64,000 bases of DNA from Ignavibacteria bacterium (GCA_028714695.1 JAQTLX010000006.1:62001-126000), one strand, 5' to 3'. Counted from the first letter of the stretch, positions 48,155 through 58,960 are shown. Made by a program: numbers and translations. The notes: generated by a model not told the origin, from the sequence alone.

Positions 48155-48715
48155 ATGAAAAACCTGCTTTTTACTATTCTGTTTCTGGGATTATTTACAT
48201 TCAAATCTTATTCACAGAATGATGATATGAAAAAATGGATGGATTATATGACACCCGGAAAAGAACAGGAAAAACTTGCCAAAATGAACGGCGACTTTAA
48301 TTTCATTTCAAAATTTTGGATGGACCCCGCGGGAGAACCGCAGGTTTCTAAAGGAACTGCCCAATGCGAAATGATTCTCGGAGGAAGATATTTCCAGATG
48401 AAAGTATCCGGAAAAATGATGGGAATGGATTTCAACGGAATTGGATTAACAGGATTCGATAACGGCAAAAAAGTTTATCTTAATACCTGGGTTGACAATT
48501 TCGGAACAGGTATCATGATGATGGAAGGTATATACGATGAATCATCAAAACAAATTATTTTTAAGGGGAAGAGTTATGATCCTATGTCCGGAAAAGACAT
48601 GGATATGAAGCAAACTTTGAAAATTATAGACGACAATACATACGGAATGGATATGTACAATGTTGTTAACGGTAAAGAGTTTAAAAATATGGAAATCGTC
48701 TATACAAGAAAATAA
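48155..48715 (+). CDS. DUF1579 family exported protein
   Basis: The 186-residue protein has a signal peptide (...FKSYSQ) and a beta-barrel-like DUF1579 domain. The usual blocks are FISKFWMDPAGEP, EMILGGRYFQMKVSGKMMGMDFNG (outline) and GLTGFDNGKKVY. Unusually Met-rich throughout (for example MMGMDF, MMMEG, MSGKDMDMK). Biochemical role unknown. It has a strong ribosome binding site and probably its own promoter. A small NTF2-like gene follows after 34 bp. Confidence 0.88.
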   Translation: MKNLLFTILFLGLFTFKSYSQNDDMKKWMDYMTPGKEQEKLAKMNGDFNFISKFWMDPAGEPQVSKGTAQCEMILGGRYFQMKVSGKMMGMDFNGIGLTGFDNGKKVYLNTWVDNFGTGIMMMEGIYDESSKQIIFKGKSYDPMSGKDMDMKQTLKIIDDNTYGMDMYNVVNGKEFKNMEIVYTRK

Positions 48716-48749
48716 CCGGATTGGTTTTTAATTAAATAAAAGGGATAAA

Positions 48750-49109
48750 TTGGATAGAATAAAATGGATTGAATCAATCGGCAAAGCAATTGATTCACTT
48801 GATGCGGATAAATTCGTTGAATTCCTCTCTGATGACTGTGTATTCAGATTCGGAAATCAGCCTGAAGTCAACGGTAAGATACCGACAAGAGATTATGTAG
48901 CGGGATTTTTCGGAATGATTGGCGGAAGTGCGCATAAAGTTCTGGACTTCTGGGAAAAAGGAAATACCGTCGTTTGGCAGGGTGAAGTTACATATACACG
49001 TCTGGACGGAAAAAAAGTTGACGTCGGTTTTGTCAATATATTTCACTTGAACGGCAGTCTAATTGAAGATTATCTGATATATATCGATAACGCTCCGCTA
49101 TTCGCTTAA
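48750..49109 (+). CDS. NTF2-like (SnoaL-type) protein
   Basis: A 119-residue single-domain protein with the cone-shaped NTF2-like pattern: IESIGKAIDSLDADKFVEFLSDDCVFRFG at the N-terminus (outline) and GNTVVWQGEVTYTRLDGK ... VNIFHLNGSLIEDYLIYID at the C-terminus. Such proteins are often small isomerases or ligand binders; no substrate can be assigned. The start is TTG at 48750, supported by an AAAAGGGA site a few bases upstream; no ATG lies before the conserved helix. A terminator follows. Confidence 0.85.
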   Translation: MDRIKWIESIGKAIDSLDADKFVEFLSDDCVFRFGNQPEVNGKIPTRDYVAGFFGMIGGSAHKVLDFWEKGNTVVWQGEVTYTRLDGKKVDVGFVNIFHLNGSLIEDYLIYIDNAPLFA

Positions 49110-49128
49110 AATAAATGTATATTTATTT

Positions 49129-49163
49129 ACGGTATTCATAATAATAATGGATACCGTTTTTTT
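49129..49163 (+). terminator. Terminator after the NTF2-like gene
   Basis: ACGGTATTCAT (49129-49139) pairs with ATGGATACCGT (49147-49157, one G-U), then seven T. Confidence 0.88.
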
Positions 49164-49387
49164 ACACTCTTTAACTTGTTTTTATACACGCGGTATTGAT
49201 ATAAAAAAAACCAAATATCTATATTGCTTATAATTTGTTTATAATATATAATTAGAAGGGTTATATTTAACCATTAGTTGCGCTTGATATATCTTTTATT
49301 AAGAAATTAGTCATCCGATTACCGGGTGCAGGAACCCAATATATAATCCTGTCCCTTATAAGTTGTTTTCATCGGCATTTAATCATA

Positions 49388-52300
49388 ATGGAAAAAAACA
49401 AAAAGACACCGGGTTTCCCCAGAATTCTTGTTCTTCTGTTCTTTGTCATGACAATGATAATTATTGTAATTGGCTTATCCTATTATAAATATCAAAGAGA
49501 TGAAATCAAAGAAGAAAAATACGATGAACTTTCCGCAATATCTTCTCTCAAACTAAAACAAATTACGGACTGGCGAAATGAGCGTTTATCGGATGTTTTT
49601 GTCATTTCGGAAAACCGGGTTTTCATAAAAGCGCTTGATACATGGTTTCATAACCAGAATAACAAGGATTTATTAAACGATATTAAAAACAGTCTGCTCA
49701 ATTCATCTGTTTATTATCATTACGAAAACATAATGGTGATAGATTCAAATGCGAAAGTAATAATTTCTGTAAACGATTCAGTTGAAATATTAAATAATAT
49801 ATCAATTTCGAATTTTAATGAATCTGTGAATTCGCGAAAACCTGTTTTCAGCAACATTTACCTCTGCAATATATGCGGCAGAATCCATCTGGATATCATA
49901 TCCCCTATTTACAGCGGCAGTAAACTTATCTCGGGAATAGTGTTCCGTATAAACCCCGAAACATTTTTATTTCCATTGCTGCAAACATGGCCCACGCCGA
50001 GTAAATCATCCGAAAGTCTTTTGATAACCCGCGATAGCAATGAGATTGTATATATTAATGAACTGCGGCACAAGAAAAATACAGCGCTTAAATTCCGGTT
50101 TAAAATTGACAGCACGAATTTCATAATGCCTTCTGTAAAAGCCGCTTACGGATATACAGGACTTGTCGAAGGGCTGGATTACAGAGGTGTTCCGGTCCTA
50201 TCCGATATAAGAGTAATTCCTGATTCACCTTGGTGGATAATATCAAAGATCGACCTTGATGAAGTTTATAAGCCCATATTTGAAAAGGCTGTTGTTATAG
50301 GTATCTTCATGAGTCTTATATTTATATTTTTCTGCGCGGGGCTGTTCGTTTTATGGTTCAATCATAAAAAAAGTCTCAAACTGCAAGACTCTCAGGACAA
50401 ACTCGAACGGCAGGCATTGATGAAACACATCGATTATATTCTGAAATACGGTAACGATATAATAATGCTTATTGATTACGAAACCAATATCGCCGAGGTC
50501 AACGAAAAAGCAATCAGCACATACGGCTATTCGAGAGAGGAATTAATCGGAAAGAACATCAGAATGTTTAGAGCGGATGAGGCGATGTCAAACATTGACG
50601 GACTTTTAAAAAAAATCGAATCTGAGAATGCTATTATATACGAAACCATTCACAAACGTAAAGACGGAACAAGGTTTCCTGTCGAGATAAGCGTACGCTT
50701 AATAGAAATTGAAGGGAATAAATATTATCAAAGTGTTATACGCGATATTACCGAAAGAAAAACCGCACAGGATGAATTAAGAACATCGGAAGAAAAGTTT
50801 TCAAAGGCATTTCATTTATCACCTTATGCTTTAATCATAACGGATCCGGTTACGGGAAGAATTATAGAAGTCAATAAGGGATTCGAAAAAACAACCGGAT
50901 ATAAGACAGATGAAGTAATCGGGAAAACTACATTTGACATAAACATCTGGGACAATCCGGAAGACAGAACAATAATCATACATGAACTTCAAAACGGCCG
51001 CAGCGTCTATAATAAAGAGATAAATTTCAGAAAATCGGACGGCGAATCTGCAAATGCGATTTTTTCAGCGGAATTAATTGATATCAAGGGAAATATGATA
51101 ATGCTTTCAAGTTTCAATGATATTACGGAAATCAAAAAAGCCGAACTTAATATCCGTAATCTTGTCAAACGATATCACACGATTCTTGCTAATCAATTCT
51201 ACGGCATTTTGGTTGTTACGGAAGATAATATTATCGAATTTGCTAACGACAAATTCTGCGAATATTTCTCTCTGGATGAATCGCCTTCGGATTTAACAGG
51301 ACTCCTTGGCGATACATTAATTTCTAAAATTTTACCAAAATATAAAGACCCCCAATCCGCATTTTTAATGATTAAAAATGCTCTCGCAAATAACGCACCC
51401 AATCTTGATTCCGAAATCGAATTGAAAAACGGCACTATACTTCTTGTCGATTACAATCCTATTATTGTTAACGGCAAGCGTGACGGCAGAATATGGCTGC
51501 ACCGGGATATTACCGATAGGAAAAAAATGGAGCAGGACCTTAGAAGAAACCGTTACCTTCTCGTTGAAACGGGAAAAATCGCAAAAGTCGGCGGATGGGA
51601 ATTCGATACACAGACGTTAAAAGGAACATGGACAGATCAGGTTGCTCGTATTCATGACCTGGATCCGAATGATGAAACCAACGTTGAAAAAGGCATAAGT
51701 TTTTATATTAACGATTCCCGCAAAAAAATTGAGAAAGCAATTAAGAATGCGATTGAAAAAGGCGAAGGATATGATCTTGAACTTGAGATGATAACTGCGA
51801 AAGGAAATCATAAATGGATAAGGACTATCGGTATACCTCAATTTAAAGACGGTAAGGTCGTCAATATCGGGGGATCATTTCAGGATATTACCGAATTAAA
51901 ACTTGTGGAAGAAGAAATAAGAAAACTAAATGCTGAACTTGAAGAACGGGTTAAACAGCGTACTGAACAGTTGGAAGAATCAAACAAAGAACTCGAAGCA
52001 TTCAGTTATTCAGTCTCACATGATCTTCGTGCTCCGCTGCGGGCGCTTGATGGCTTTGCAAAAATTCTGCTCGATGAATATGCTCCTTCCCTCGACGATG
52101 ACGGCAAACGATATCTGAATATTATTACAGACAGCGCCAAAAGTATGGGGCACCTTATTGATGATTTGCTTGCATTTTCACGTCTGAGCAGGCAGGAAAT
52201 CAATTCATCAAAAATTGATATGCGCAATATGGCTGAACTTGTCTTCAAAGAATTAATCATACATCAGGGTGAAAGAGATATCGAATTTATATTGCGCGAC

Positions 52301-52666
52301 ATTCCTTATGCTTACGGAGATCCGTCGATGATACGTCAAATATGGAGAAACCTTATAGGCAATTCAATAAAATTCACTTCGACTAAAACGAAGGGAATAA
52401 TTGAAATTGGTACTTTAAAAGAAAACAACGAAGTTTTTTATTACGTAAAAGATAACGGCGTCGGATTCGACATGACTTATTCGGAGAAATTATTCGGTGT
52501 ATTTCAGCGCCTTCACCCTTCTTCTGAATTTGAAGGCACCGGCGTGGGGCTTGCTATCGTTCAGCGTATTGTACACCGCCACGGAGGACGCGTAAAAGCC
52601 CTTGGAAAAATAAACGAAGGCGCTCAGTTTTATTTTTCGTTGAATGTTAACAACAAACTTACTTAA
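49388..52666 (+). CDS. Membrane multi-PAS sensor histidine kinase
   Basis: The 1092-residue protein has two membrane helices (about 11-31 and 303-325) flanking a large extracytoplasmic sensor of Cache-like size. About four PAS domains (350-845) follow, several ending in DITERK or DITDRK. A coiled coil then leads to HisKA with the phosphoacceptor His878 in SYSVSHDLRAPLRAL, and to HATPase with NLIGNSIKF, DNGVGFD and GTGVGLAI. The HisKA/ATPase type is that of phytochrome-like kinases that partner Rcp1-type regulators, and just such a regulator starts four bases after the stop. It is probably the head of a three-gene signalling operon. Confidence 0.94.
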   Translation: MEKNKKTPGFPRILVLLFFVMTMIIIVIGLSYYKYQRDEIKEEKYDELSAISSLKLKQITDWRNERLSDVFVISENRVFIKALDTWFHNQNNKDLLNDIKNSLLNSSVYYHYENIMVIDSNAKVIISVNDSVEILNNISISNFNESVNSRKPVFSNIYLCNICGRIHLDIISPIYSGSKLISGIVFRINPETFLFPLLQTWPTPSKSSESLLITRDSNEIVYINELRHKKNTALKFRFKIDSTNFIMPSVKAAYGYTGLVEGLDYRGVPVLSDIRVIPDSPWWIISKIDLDEVYKPIFEKAVVIGIFMSLIFIFFCAGLFVLWFNHKKSLKLQDSQDKLERQALMKHIDYILKYGNDIIMLIDYETNIAEVNEKAISTYGYSREELIGKNIRMFRADEAMSNIDGLLKKIESENAIIYETIHKRKDGTRFPVEISVRLIEIEGNKYYQSVIRDITERKTAQDELRTSEEKFSKAFHLSPYALIITDPVTGRIIEVNKGFEKTTGYKTDEVIGKTTFDINIWDNPEDRTIIIHELQNGRSVYNKEINFRKSDGESANAIFSAELIDIKGNMIMLSSFNDITEIKKAELNIRNLVKRYHTILANQFYGILVVTEDNIIEFANDKFCEYFSLDESPSDLTGLLGDTLISKILPKYKDPQSAFLMIKNALANNAPNLDSEIELKNGTILLVDYNPIIVNGKRDGRIWLHRDITDRKKMEQDLRRNRYLLVETGKIAKVGGWEFDTQTLKGTWTDQVARIHDLDPNDETNVEKGISFYINDSRKKIEKAIKNAIEKGEGYDLELEMITAKGNHKWIRTIGIPQFKDGKVVNIGGSFQDITELKLVEEEIRKLNAELEERVKQRTEQLEESNKELEAFSYSVSHDLRAPLRALDGFAKILLDEYAPSLDDDGKRYLNIITDSAKSMGHLIDDLLAFSRLSRQEINSSKIDMRNMAELVFKELIIHQGERDIEFILRDIPYAYGDPSMIRQIWRNLIGNSIKFTSTKTKGIIEIGTLKENNEVFYYVKDNGVGFDMTYSEKLFGVFQRLHPSSEFEGTGVGLAIVQRIVHRHGGRVKALGKINEGAQFYFSLNVNNKLT

Positions 52667-52670
52667 TAAT

Positions 52671-53111
52671 ATGGAAAACAAAATAGTCGACATTCTTCTC
52701 ATTGAAGACAACCCCAATGACGCGGAACTGACTGTCCGTGCGCTGAAGAAAAACAATATTGCGAATGCGATTCACGTAATACCCGACGGAGCCGAAGCCC
52801 TTGAATTTTTCTTCACCGAAGGTAAATACAAACATAGAGATATTAACAACCCTCCGAAAGTCGTAATACTTGACCTCAAACTCCCAAAAGTGGACGGTAT
52901 AGAAATACTCAAAAAAGTAAAAAGCGACGAAAGGACAAAAGTTATTCCTATAGTCGTTTTAACTTCATCAAAAGAAGAAAGCGATGTTGTAAAAAGTTAC
53001 AGGCTCGGCGCAAACAGTTACATAGTTAAACCCGTAGATTTCCAAAAATTTGCCGATTCCATAAGGGACCTTGGCTTATACTGGTTACTTTTAAACGAAC
53101 CTCCGAAGTAA
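52671..53111 (+). CDS. Single-domain response regulator, Rcp1 type
   Basis: A 146-residue receiver domain without output domain. It has the acidic pocket in LLIEDNPNDAELT, phosphoacceptor Asp in VILDLKLPKVDG, Thr/Ser in VVLTSS and Lys in YIVKPVD, with the longer loop (FFTEGKYKHRDINNPP) typical of Rcp1-like regulators. The ATG at 52671, four bases after the kinase stop, is preferred over an in-frame ATG at 52644 inside the kinase gene. It probably relays phosphate from the upstream kinase, possibly to the hybrid kinase downstream. Confidence 0.94.
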   Translation: MENKIVDILLIEDNPNDAELTVRALKKNNIANAIHVIPDGAEALEFFFTEGKYKHRDINNPPKVVILDLKLPKVDGIEILKKVKSDERTKVIPIVVLTSSKEESDVVKSYRLGANSYIVKPVDFQKFADSIRDLGLYWLLLNEPPK

Positions 53112-53177
53112 ACATTATTCGTAATATTTCTTTTTGACAATTCGGATATTTCATTCGAAATAAAACTGTGCAACAAT

Positions 53178-56100
53178 ATGGATTCAAAAATAAAAATTCT
53201 GATAGTTGAAGACATTCCTGCAGATGCGGAAATATTAAGACACGAAATTACTAAAAGCGGAATTGAATTTGACTATAAACTTCTTGATACCGAAAAAGGA
53301 TTTGTAGATGCACTGAAGTCTTACAGCCCTGATATTATACTTTCCGATTATTCGCTTCCCGGTTTTGACGGCATGCAGGCTTTAAATATAAGAAATGAAA
53401 TATCTCCGTTCACACCTTTTATACTTGCAACAGGTTACACTAATGAAGAAATTGCCGTTGAATGCATGAAAATGGGCGCCGATGACTATATTCTAAAAGA
53501 TAACCTGACAAGGCTCGGGCAGGCAATAAAGTCTGCACTGGTAAAAAAGAATATCATCGAAGCAAGATACAGTGCGGAAGAAAAACTAAAAGAAAGTGAA
53601 ACGAAATTCAGACATATTTTTGAAAACTCCCCTATCGGAAAATCCATAACCGGTGTTGACGGCTCAATAGTGGTCAATAAAGCTCTCAAAGGAATGCTGG
53701 GATACGGCAATGATGATTTCATATATAAAGACTGGAAATCAATAACTTATCCCGATGATATACCGCGTTCACTGGAAGTGATGGAAGATTTATTAAATGA
53801 AAAAATCGACAGCGCACGAATTGAAAAAAGATTCCTTCATAAAGACGGAAGTATTGTCTGGGTGGAGTTGATGTCTGCACTGCAAAGAGATGCTGACGGA
53901 AACCCGAAATATTTTATTTCAAGTGTAAATAATATCACAGAACGGAAGAAATATGAAAAGGCATTAATTGAAAGCGAAACAAGATACAGGAGTTTTATTT
54001 CACAGGTCTCCGAAGGGGTTTATAGATTCGAACTTGATAAACCGATGCCTCTTGATTTACAGGTCGAAGAACAAATTGATTTTCTGTATGACCATGCTTT
54101 CATCGAAGAATGTAATTCTGCATTCATGAATATGTATGGAATTGAAAAAAAGGAGGATATCGTCGGAAAAAGCCAATTGGAATTGCACAAGGGAAGAGAT
54201 AATCCTCTTAACAGGGAAACATTGCGAGAATTCATAAAATCGGGCTACAAAATCGAAAGCAATATTACCGAAGAAACAAATGCCGGCGGTCAGGTAAAAT
54301 TTTTCAGTAATAATGCTCTTGGAATTATTGAGAATGATTTTCTAGTCAGGATATGGGGAACGCAAACCGATATAACAAATCAGGTCAGCGCCGAAAAAGC
54401 ATTAAAAAAATCTGAACTTGAATACAGGAATCTGTTCGAAAGCGCTAATGACGCGATAATAATATTTGAACCCGTATCTGAGATTATTCTTGAAGTGAAT
54501 AAAAAAGCATGCGATATTTACGGATATACCAAGGAAGAATTCACTAAAATCAGCCTGAAACAAATGTCCGTCAATGTCGAACGCGGAGAAAAGTATATTT
54601 TGGAAACGATTAAGGATGGCAGCAAGAAAGACTATGATACGCGGCATTATACGAAACAAGGAAAGGTACTTAATATATTAAGCAATGCATCCGTAATTGA
54701 ATATCACGGGCAGACTGCCATACTTTCAATAAACAGGGACATCACGGAGAAAAAGAAGGCTGAAGAAAGACTTCAGCAGAGCGAAGAGCGTTTTCAACTC
54801 GCCTCTCTTGCAACTAATGACGTCATTTACGACTGGGATCTGTTAAAAAATACAGGCTGGTTCAGCGAATCATTTAAAAGATTATTCGGTTACGATAATT
54901 CTATGGTATTGTTCGATGACTGGGAAAAAATGATTCACCCTGACGATGTAGTAAAAGCAATGGCTTATACTGATTCCATCATAAAAGGGGGCGGAAACTC
55001 ATGGCGGCTCGAATACCGTCTGAAAAGAAAAAACAAAACTTATGCCTACGTTATGGATTCAGGTTATATCGTTCGAAATGAAAACGGAGAACCCGTCAGG
55101 TTCATCGGCTCACTTATGGATTTTTCTGAACGCAAAATATCTGAGGAAGCGCTGAGGTACAGCGAGTCAAGATTCAGGAAGATATTTGAAGAAAGTCCCT
55201 TCGCAATTGCTCTTGTCAATATTGACTTTGGTTTTGAAAAAGTCAATCCCGAATTCTGCAAAATGATGGGATACAGCGAAGAAGACCTCAAGACTCTGAC
55301 ATTCAAAGAAATAACACATCCCGAATATCTTGAGCACGATTTATTCAATATAAGCCTGCTCTTAAAAGATGAAATTCCTATTTATCTCACGGAAAAGAAA
55401 TATCTCACAAAGGAAAATAAAATACGCTGGGGCGAAGTCCGCGTTTCGGTTATCAGGAATAATACGGGGAATTTTCAGTATTTTCTTGTGATGATTGAAG
55501 ATATTACCGACAAAAAACGAGCGGAAGAATCTGTGAGGGAAAGCGAAGAACATTTCAGGAATATTGTAAAAGGCGCCGAGGCAGCATACTTCAGAATTAA
55601 TACATCGGGTATTTATGAAGAAGTAAATGATTCATGGCTGCGAATTCACAAATACGAATCCCGCCGCGATATAATCGGGAAACACTTCAGCATAAATGTG
55701 GAGAAAATATATTCCGAAAGGGCGGAAGAAATTGTCAAAGAATTACTTAAAGGCAAACCCATTGAAACAGGCGAATTCAGCAGACTTTGCAAAGACGGCT
55801 CAATTGGTTATGAAACATTTTCGCTAAACCCGGTGATTAAAAACGGAAAGATAGCCGCGATTGAAGGTTTTCTTATTGATATTACCGAACAAAAAAATGC
55901 ACTTGAAGAATTAAATGAAAGCAGAGAAAGATACAGGATTCTTATTGAGAACATGAAAGAAGGAGTCGTGTACGTTGACAACAATGACGTAATTCAGTTT
56001 ATGAATAAATCAGGGAGCAATATTTACGGTTACGAACCGGAGGAGGTAATAGGAAAAGTCGGATACGCTGTTATGATTCATCCCGGCGACATAAATATTA

Positions 56101-58175
56101 TTCTCGAAAAGAATAAAAGCAGAATCGAGGGAAAATCGGATTCATACGAAATAAGAGGACTTAAGAAAAATAGAGAAATCGTTTGGCTGAGAATCAGCGG
56201 CTCTCCGGTTAAAAATAAAAGCGGTCAGGTTGTAGGTTCTGTAGGCATATTAACCGATATCACGGAACGTAAACTTACGGAAGAAGCGCTGAAAAAAAGC
56301 GAAGAACAATACCGGGAACTTGTCACTCAAATGACAGACGGAGTATACCAGAGTACACCCGAAGGAAAGTTTATCAGCATTAATAATGCAATGGTAAAAA
56401 TGTTCGGGTATGATTCTCAGGAAGATATGATGAAAATTGATATTCAACATGATTTATATTATAATATTGACGACAGATATCAGCCTTATCCCACAGACGG
56501 AGAAGAACATTTATTGAATCTGCGCCTGAAGAAAAAAGACGGAACGCCGATTTGGGTTGAAGAAAGCGGCTGGTATATTAAAGATATTGACGGCAATATA
56601 ATCCGGCACGAAGGAATTCTCAGGGATATAACTCAAAGAAAACTCGCGGAGGATACAATCAAAACACTTTCAAGCGCTCTCGAACAAAGTTCAACTTCCA
56701 TTATTATTACCGATTTGGACGGCTATATGGAATACGTAAATCCGAGAGTCGTAAACACGACAGGTTACAGTTATGAAGAATTGATTGGCACACATTCCCG
56801 CACACTGAGTTCAGATGAATTTATATCAGAACATATGGATAGTCTAATGCAAAAATTATACGCAGGTCTCGAATGGAAAGGAGAAGTGCCAAACAAAAGG
56901 AAAAACGGCGAACTCTTCTGGGAATCCGTTTCCATATCCCCCATCCGGAATACTGAAGGTAAGATTACAAATTATATCATTGTGGCGGAAGACATTACGG
57001 AAAAAAAAGAAAAAGAGAAAGAACTCATAAAGGCAAAAGAAAAAGCCGAAGAATCGGAAAAATTAAAATCTCATTTCCTCGCAAATATGAGCCACGAACT
57101 TAGAACGCCAATGGTCGGAATTCTCGGTTTCTCCGAAATACTTATGAACGATATTAAAGATGAATCGCAAAACGACATGATGAGCAAAATTCACAGAAGC
57201 GGACAACGGCTGATGAGCACGCTTAACCTTATACTGGATTTATCCAGAATAGAAGCGGGTAAACTCGATATGGATTCAAAAGAATTTTATATCTCTGAAT
57301 CAATTAAAGAAACAATTGACCTCTTCGAAAAAACCGCCATGCAAAAAAATCTTTTTATAAAATTTGAGAATAATATAAAGGACCTTTTGATTGTTCAGGA
57401 TGAAAGAATAATAAGAGACGTACTGAATAATTTAATTAATAACGCCGTCAAATACACAAATAAAGGCGGCATATATATCACCGCCGACGCTGTCAAAGAG
57501 GCAGACATCAAATACTGCGTCATTTCCGTTAAAGATACGGGAATAGGTATACCGGAGGATAAACTTGGTATTATTTTCGAAGAATTCAGACAGGTCAGCG
57601 AAGGAATAAGCAGGAAATTTGAAGGAACAGGTCTGGGATTAAGCATTACAAAAAAATTCGTGGAAAAAATGAATGGAATTATTACGGTTGAAAGCGTAAA
57701 AGGCAAGGGTTCGGTATTCACGGTTAAAATTCCTGTACTAAACAGTATTGCATCTAAAATTATCAAACCTGAAAAAGTCGTATTAACCGGCGAAACGGAA
57801 AGTACAACGAAGAAATTATCCGTTTTGGTCGTTGATGATGATGAGAGCACAACACTTCTGTGCGATATGTATTTGAAAAATAATTTCATCGTTGAGACAT
57901 CTTCTACAGCCGATGAAGCAATGGAACTCATTTCGAAGAAAAAATACGACCTCATTCTGATGGATATTAATCTCGGTAAAGGCAAGAACGGAATTGAATT
58001 GACCGCTGATATAAAAAAACTAAAAGGGTATGAAAAAATTCCGATTATTGCTCTTACCGCTTATGCTATGAAAGGCGACAGAGAGGAATTCATAAAAGCC
58101 GGATGTGCAGACTATATTTCAAAGCCGTTCCGAAAAGAGGTATTTATTAAGGTTATTAATAGAGCTATCGCCTGA
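53178..58175 (+). CDS. Giant hybrid histidine kinase, REC-PASx9-HisKA-HATPase-REC
   Basis: The 1665-residue protein has no membrane segment. A receiver domain (1-120; Asp in ILSDYSLPG) opens it, and about nine PAS/PAC units (140-1285) follow, each ending in a DITE/DITD-type motif. HisKA comes next with the phosphoacceptor His1306 in NMSHELRTPM, then HATPase (1400-1520; NLINNAVKY, DTGIGIP, GTGLGLSI) and a C-terminal receiver (1545-1665; LVVDDDE, LMDINLG, ALTAYAM, SKPF). This layout allows input from another kinase through the N-terminal receiver and phosphorelay through the C-terminal one. A strong terminator follows. Confidence 0.94.
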   Translation: MDSKIKILIVEDIPADAEILRHEITKSGIEFDYKLLDTEKGFVDALKSYSPDIILSDYSLPGFDGMQALNIRNEISPFTPFILATGYTNEEIAVECMKMGADDYILKDNLTRLGQAIKSALVKKNIIEARYSAEEKLKESETKFRHIFENSPIGKSITGVDGSIVVNKALKGMLGYGNDDFIYKDWKSITYPDDIPRSLEVMEDLLNEKIDSARIEKRFLHKDGSIVWVELMSALQRDADGNPKYFISSVNNITERKKYEKALIESETRYRSFISQVSEGVYRFELDKPMPLDLQVEEQIDFLYDHAFIEECNSAFMNMYGIEKKEDIVGKSQLELHKGRDNPLNRETLREFIKSGYKIESNITEETNAGGQVKFFSNNALGIIENDFLVRIWGTQTDITNQVSAEKALKKSELEYRNLFESANDAIIIFEPVSEIILEVNKKACDIYGYTKEEFTKISLKQMSVNVERGEKYILETIKDGSKKDYDTRHYTKQGKVLNILSNASVIEYHGQTAILSINRDITEKKKAEERLQQSEERFQLASLATNDVIYDWDLLKNTGWFSESFKRLFGYDNSMVLFDDWEKMIHPDDVVKAMAYTDSIIKGGGNSWRLEYRLKRKNKTYAYVMDSGYIVRNENGEPVRFIGSLMDFSERKISEEALRYSESRFRKIFEESPFAIALVNIDFGFEKVNPEFCKMMGYSEEDLKTLTFKEITHPEYLEHDLFNISLLLKDEIPIYLTEKKYLTKENKIRWGEVRVSVIRNNTGNFQYFLVMIEDITDKKRAEESVRESEEHFRNIVKGAEAAYFRINTSGIYEEVNDSWLRIHKYESRRDIIGKHFSINVEKIYSERAEEIVKELLKGKPIETGEFSRLCKDGSIGYETFSLNPVIKNGKIAAIEGFLIDITEQKNALEELNESRERYRILIENMKEGVVYVDNNDVIQFMNKSGSNIYGYEPEEVIGKVGYAVMIHPGDINIILEKNKSRIEGKSDSYEIRGLKKNREIVWLRISGSPVKNKSGQVVGSVGILTDITERKLTEEALKKSEEQYRELVTQMTDGVYQSTPEGKFISINNAMVKMFGYDSQEDMMKIDIQHDLYYNIDDRYQPYPTDGEEHLLNLRLKKKDGTPIWVEESGWYIKDIDGNIIRHEGILRDITQRKLAEDTIKTLSSALEQSSTSIIITDLDGYMEYVNPRVVNTTGYSYEELIGTHSRTLSSDEFISEHMDSLMQKLYAGLEWKGEVPNKRKNGELFWESVSISPIRNTEGKITNYIIVAEDITEKKEKEKELIKAKEKAEESEKLKSHFLANMSHELRTPMVGILGFSEILMNDIKDESQNDMMSKIHRSGQRLMSTLNLILDLSRIEAGKLDMDSKEFYISESIKETIDLFEKTAMQKNLFIKFENNIKDLLIVQDERIIRDVLNNLINNAVKYTNKGGIYITADAVKEADIKYCVISVKDTGIGIPEDKLGIIFEEFRQVSEGISRKFEGTGLGLSITKKFVEKMNGIITVESVKGKGSVFTVKIPVLNSIASKIIKPEKVVLTGETESTTKKLSVLVVDDDESTTLLCDMYLKNNFIVETSSTADEAMELISKKKYDLILMDINLGKGKNGIELTADIKKLKGYEKIPIIALTAYAMKGDREEFIKAGCADYISKPFRKEVFIKVINRAIA

Positions 58176-58206
58176 AATAAATTATTAAATCAAATCCCGA
58201 AATCGA

Positions 58207-58231
58207 AGAGCCGCTTATCGCGGCTCTTTTT
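58207..58231 (+). terminator. Terminator of the hybrid kinase gene
   Basis: AGAGCCGC (58207-58214) with GCGGCTCT (58220-58227) and a T-run. Confidence 0.92.
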
Positions 58232-58270
58232 CATAAATTCTTTCCGTGAATCCTTAACCGAATGATATTT

Positions 58271-58960
58271 CTATTTCAGCGCGAAAACAACCTTCACTCT
58301 TGCCGTAACTGTAAGCATACCTTTACTGAAATTCTGCGCTTGTTCGTTTTCGTAAGATGTGCCGGGCGAATAAACGTTATTTGTCATATTTGTATAATAC
58401 GGATTGACTGCCTCTTCCGAAATCATTATCGGATCGCCGATTTCCTTACCGTACACACCCGCCATCATTTCGGCTTTCTCTTTTGCGGCAAGCAATGCGT
58501 TTGTTCTTGCCTGCTTCCGTGTCTCTATTTCTAATGAAGAACTCAGCACCGAATTATTTATGAAGACGTTATCGAATGAAACGAAATAACTTACAAGTTT
58601 GCCGTATAGATTGATGTCGTTGACTGTAAACCAGATAGTGTTGACAACCGTGAATTTCTTCACTTTATAATCTCCATAACTGTAATTTTTTGTAATCCTT
58701 ATACCGCTGGTCGACACCTTCTCGCTTTTAACACCAATATCTCTCAGATAAGCAAGAATTTTTTCCGTTGATGCATCGTTATTACTCACAGCAGGCTTCA
58801 ACTCGTCGCTATCATCCTGTATTCTTAATTCCCATTGCATCATATCCGGCTGTACTTCTATCGTTGCATTTCCGGTCACTTCAACAACTTTCGGCTTGTC
58901 CTGCGAAAATGCATTAAAAGCAGCAAATGAAAATAATAGAAAGATTATTAAATTTTTCAT
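58271..58960 (-). CDS. SIMPL domain (DUF541) exported protein
   Basis: The 229-residue protein has a signal peptide (...AFNAFSQ) and one SIMPL/BP26-like domain: VVEVTGNATIEVQPDMM at its start (outline), a central ...VVNTIWFTVNDINLYGKL, and ARTNALLAAKEKAEMMAGVYG near the end. Members form channel-like oligomers in the periplasm or outer membrane of some bacteria; function is poorly defined. The gene is monocistronic. Confidence 0.92.
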   Translation of the reverse strand: MKNLIIFLLFSFAAFNAFSQDKPKVVEVTGNATIEVQPDMMQWELRIQDDSDELKPAVSNNDASTEKILAYLRDIGVKSEKVSTSGIRITKNYSYGDYKVKKFTVVNTIWFTVNDINLYGKLVSYFVSFDNVFINNSVLSSSLEIETRKQARTNALLAAKEKAEMMAGVYGKEIGDPIMISEEAVNPYYTNMTNNVYSPGTSYENEQAQNFSKGMLTVTARVKVVFALK

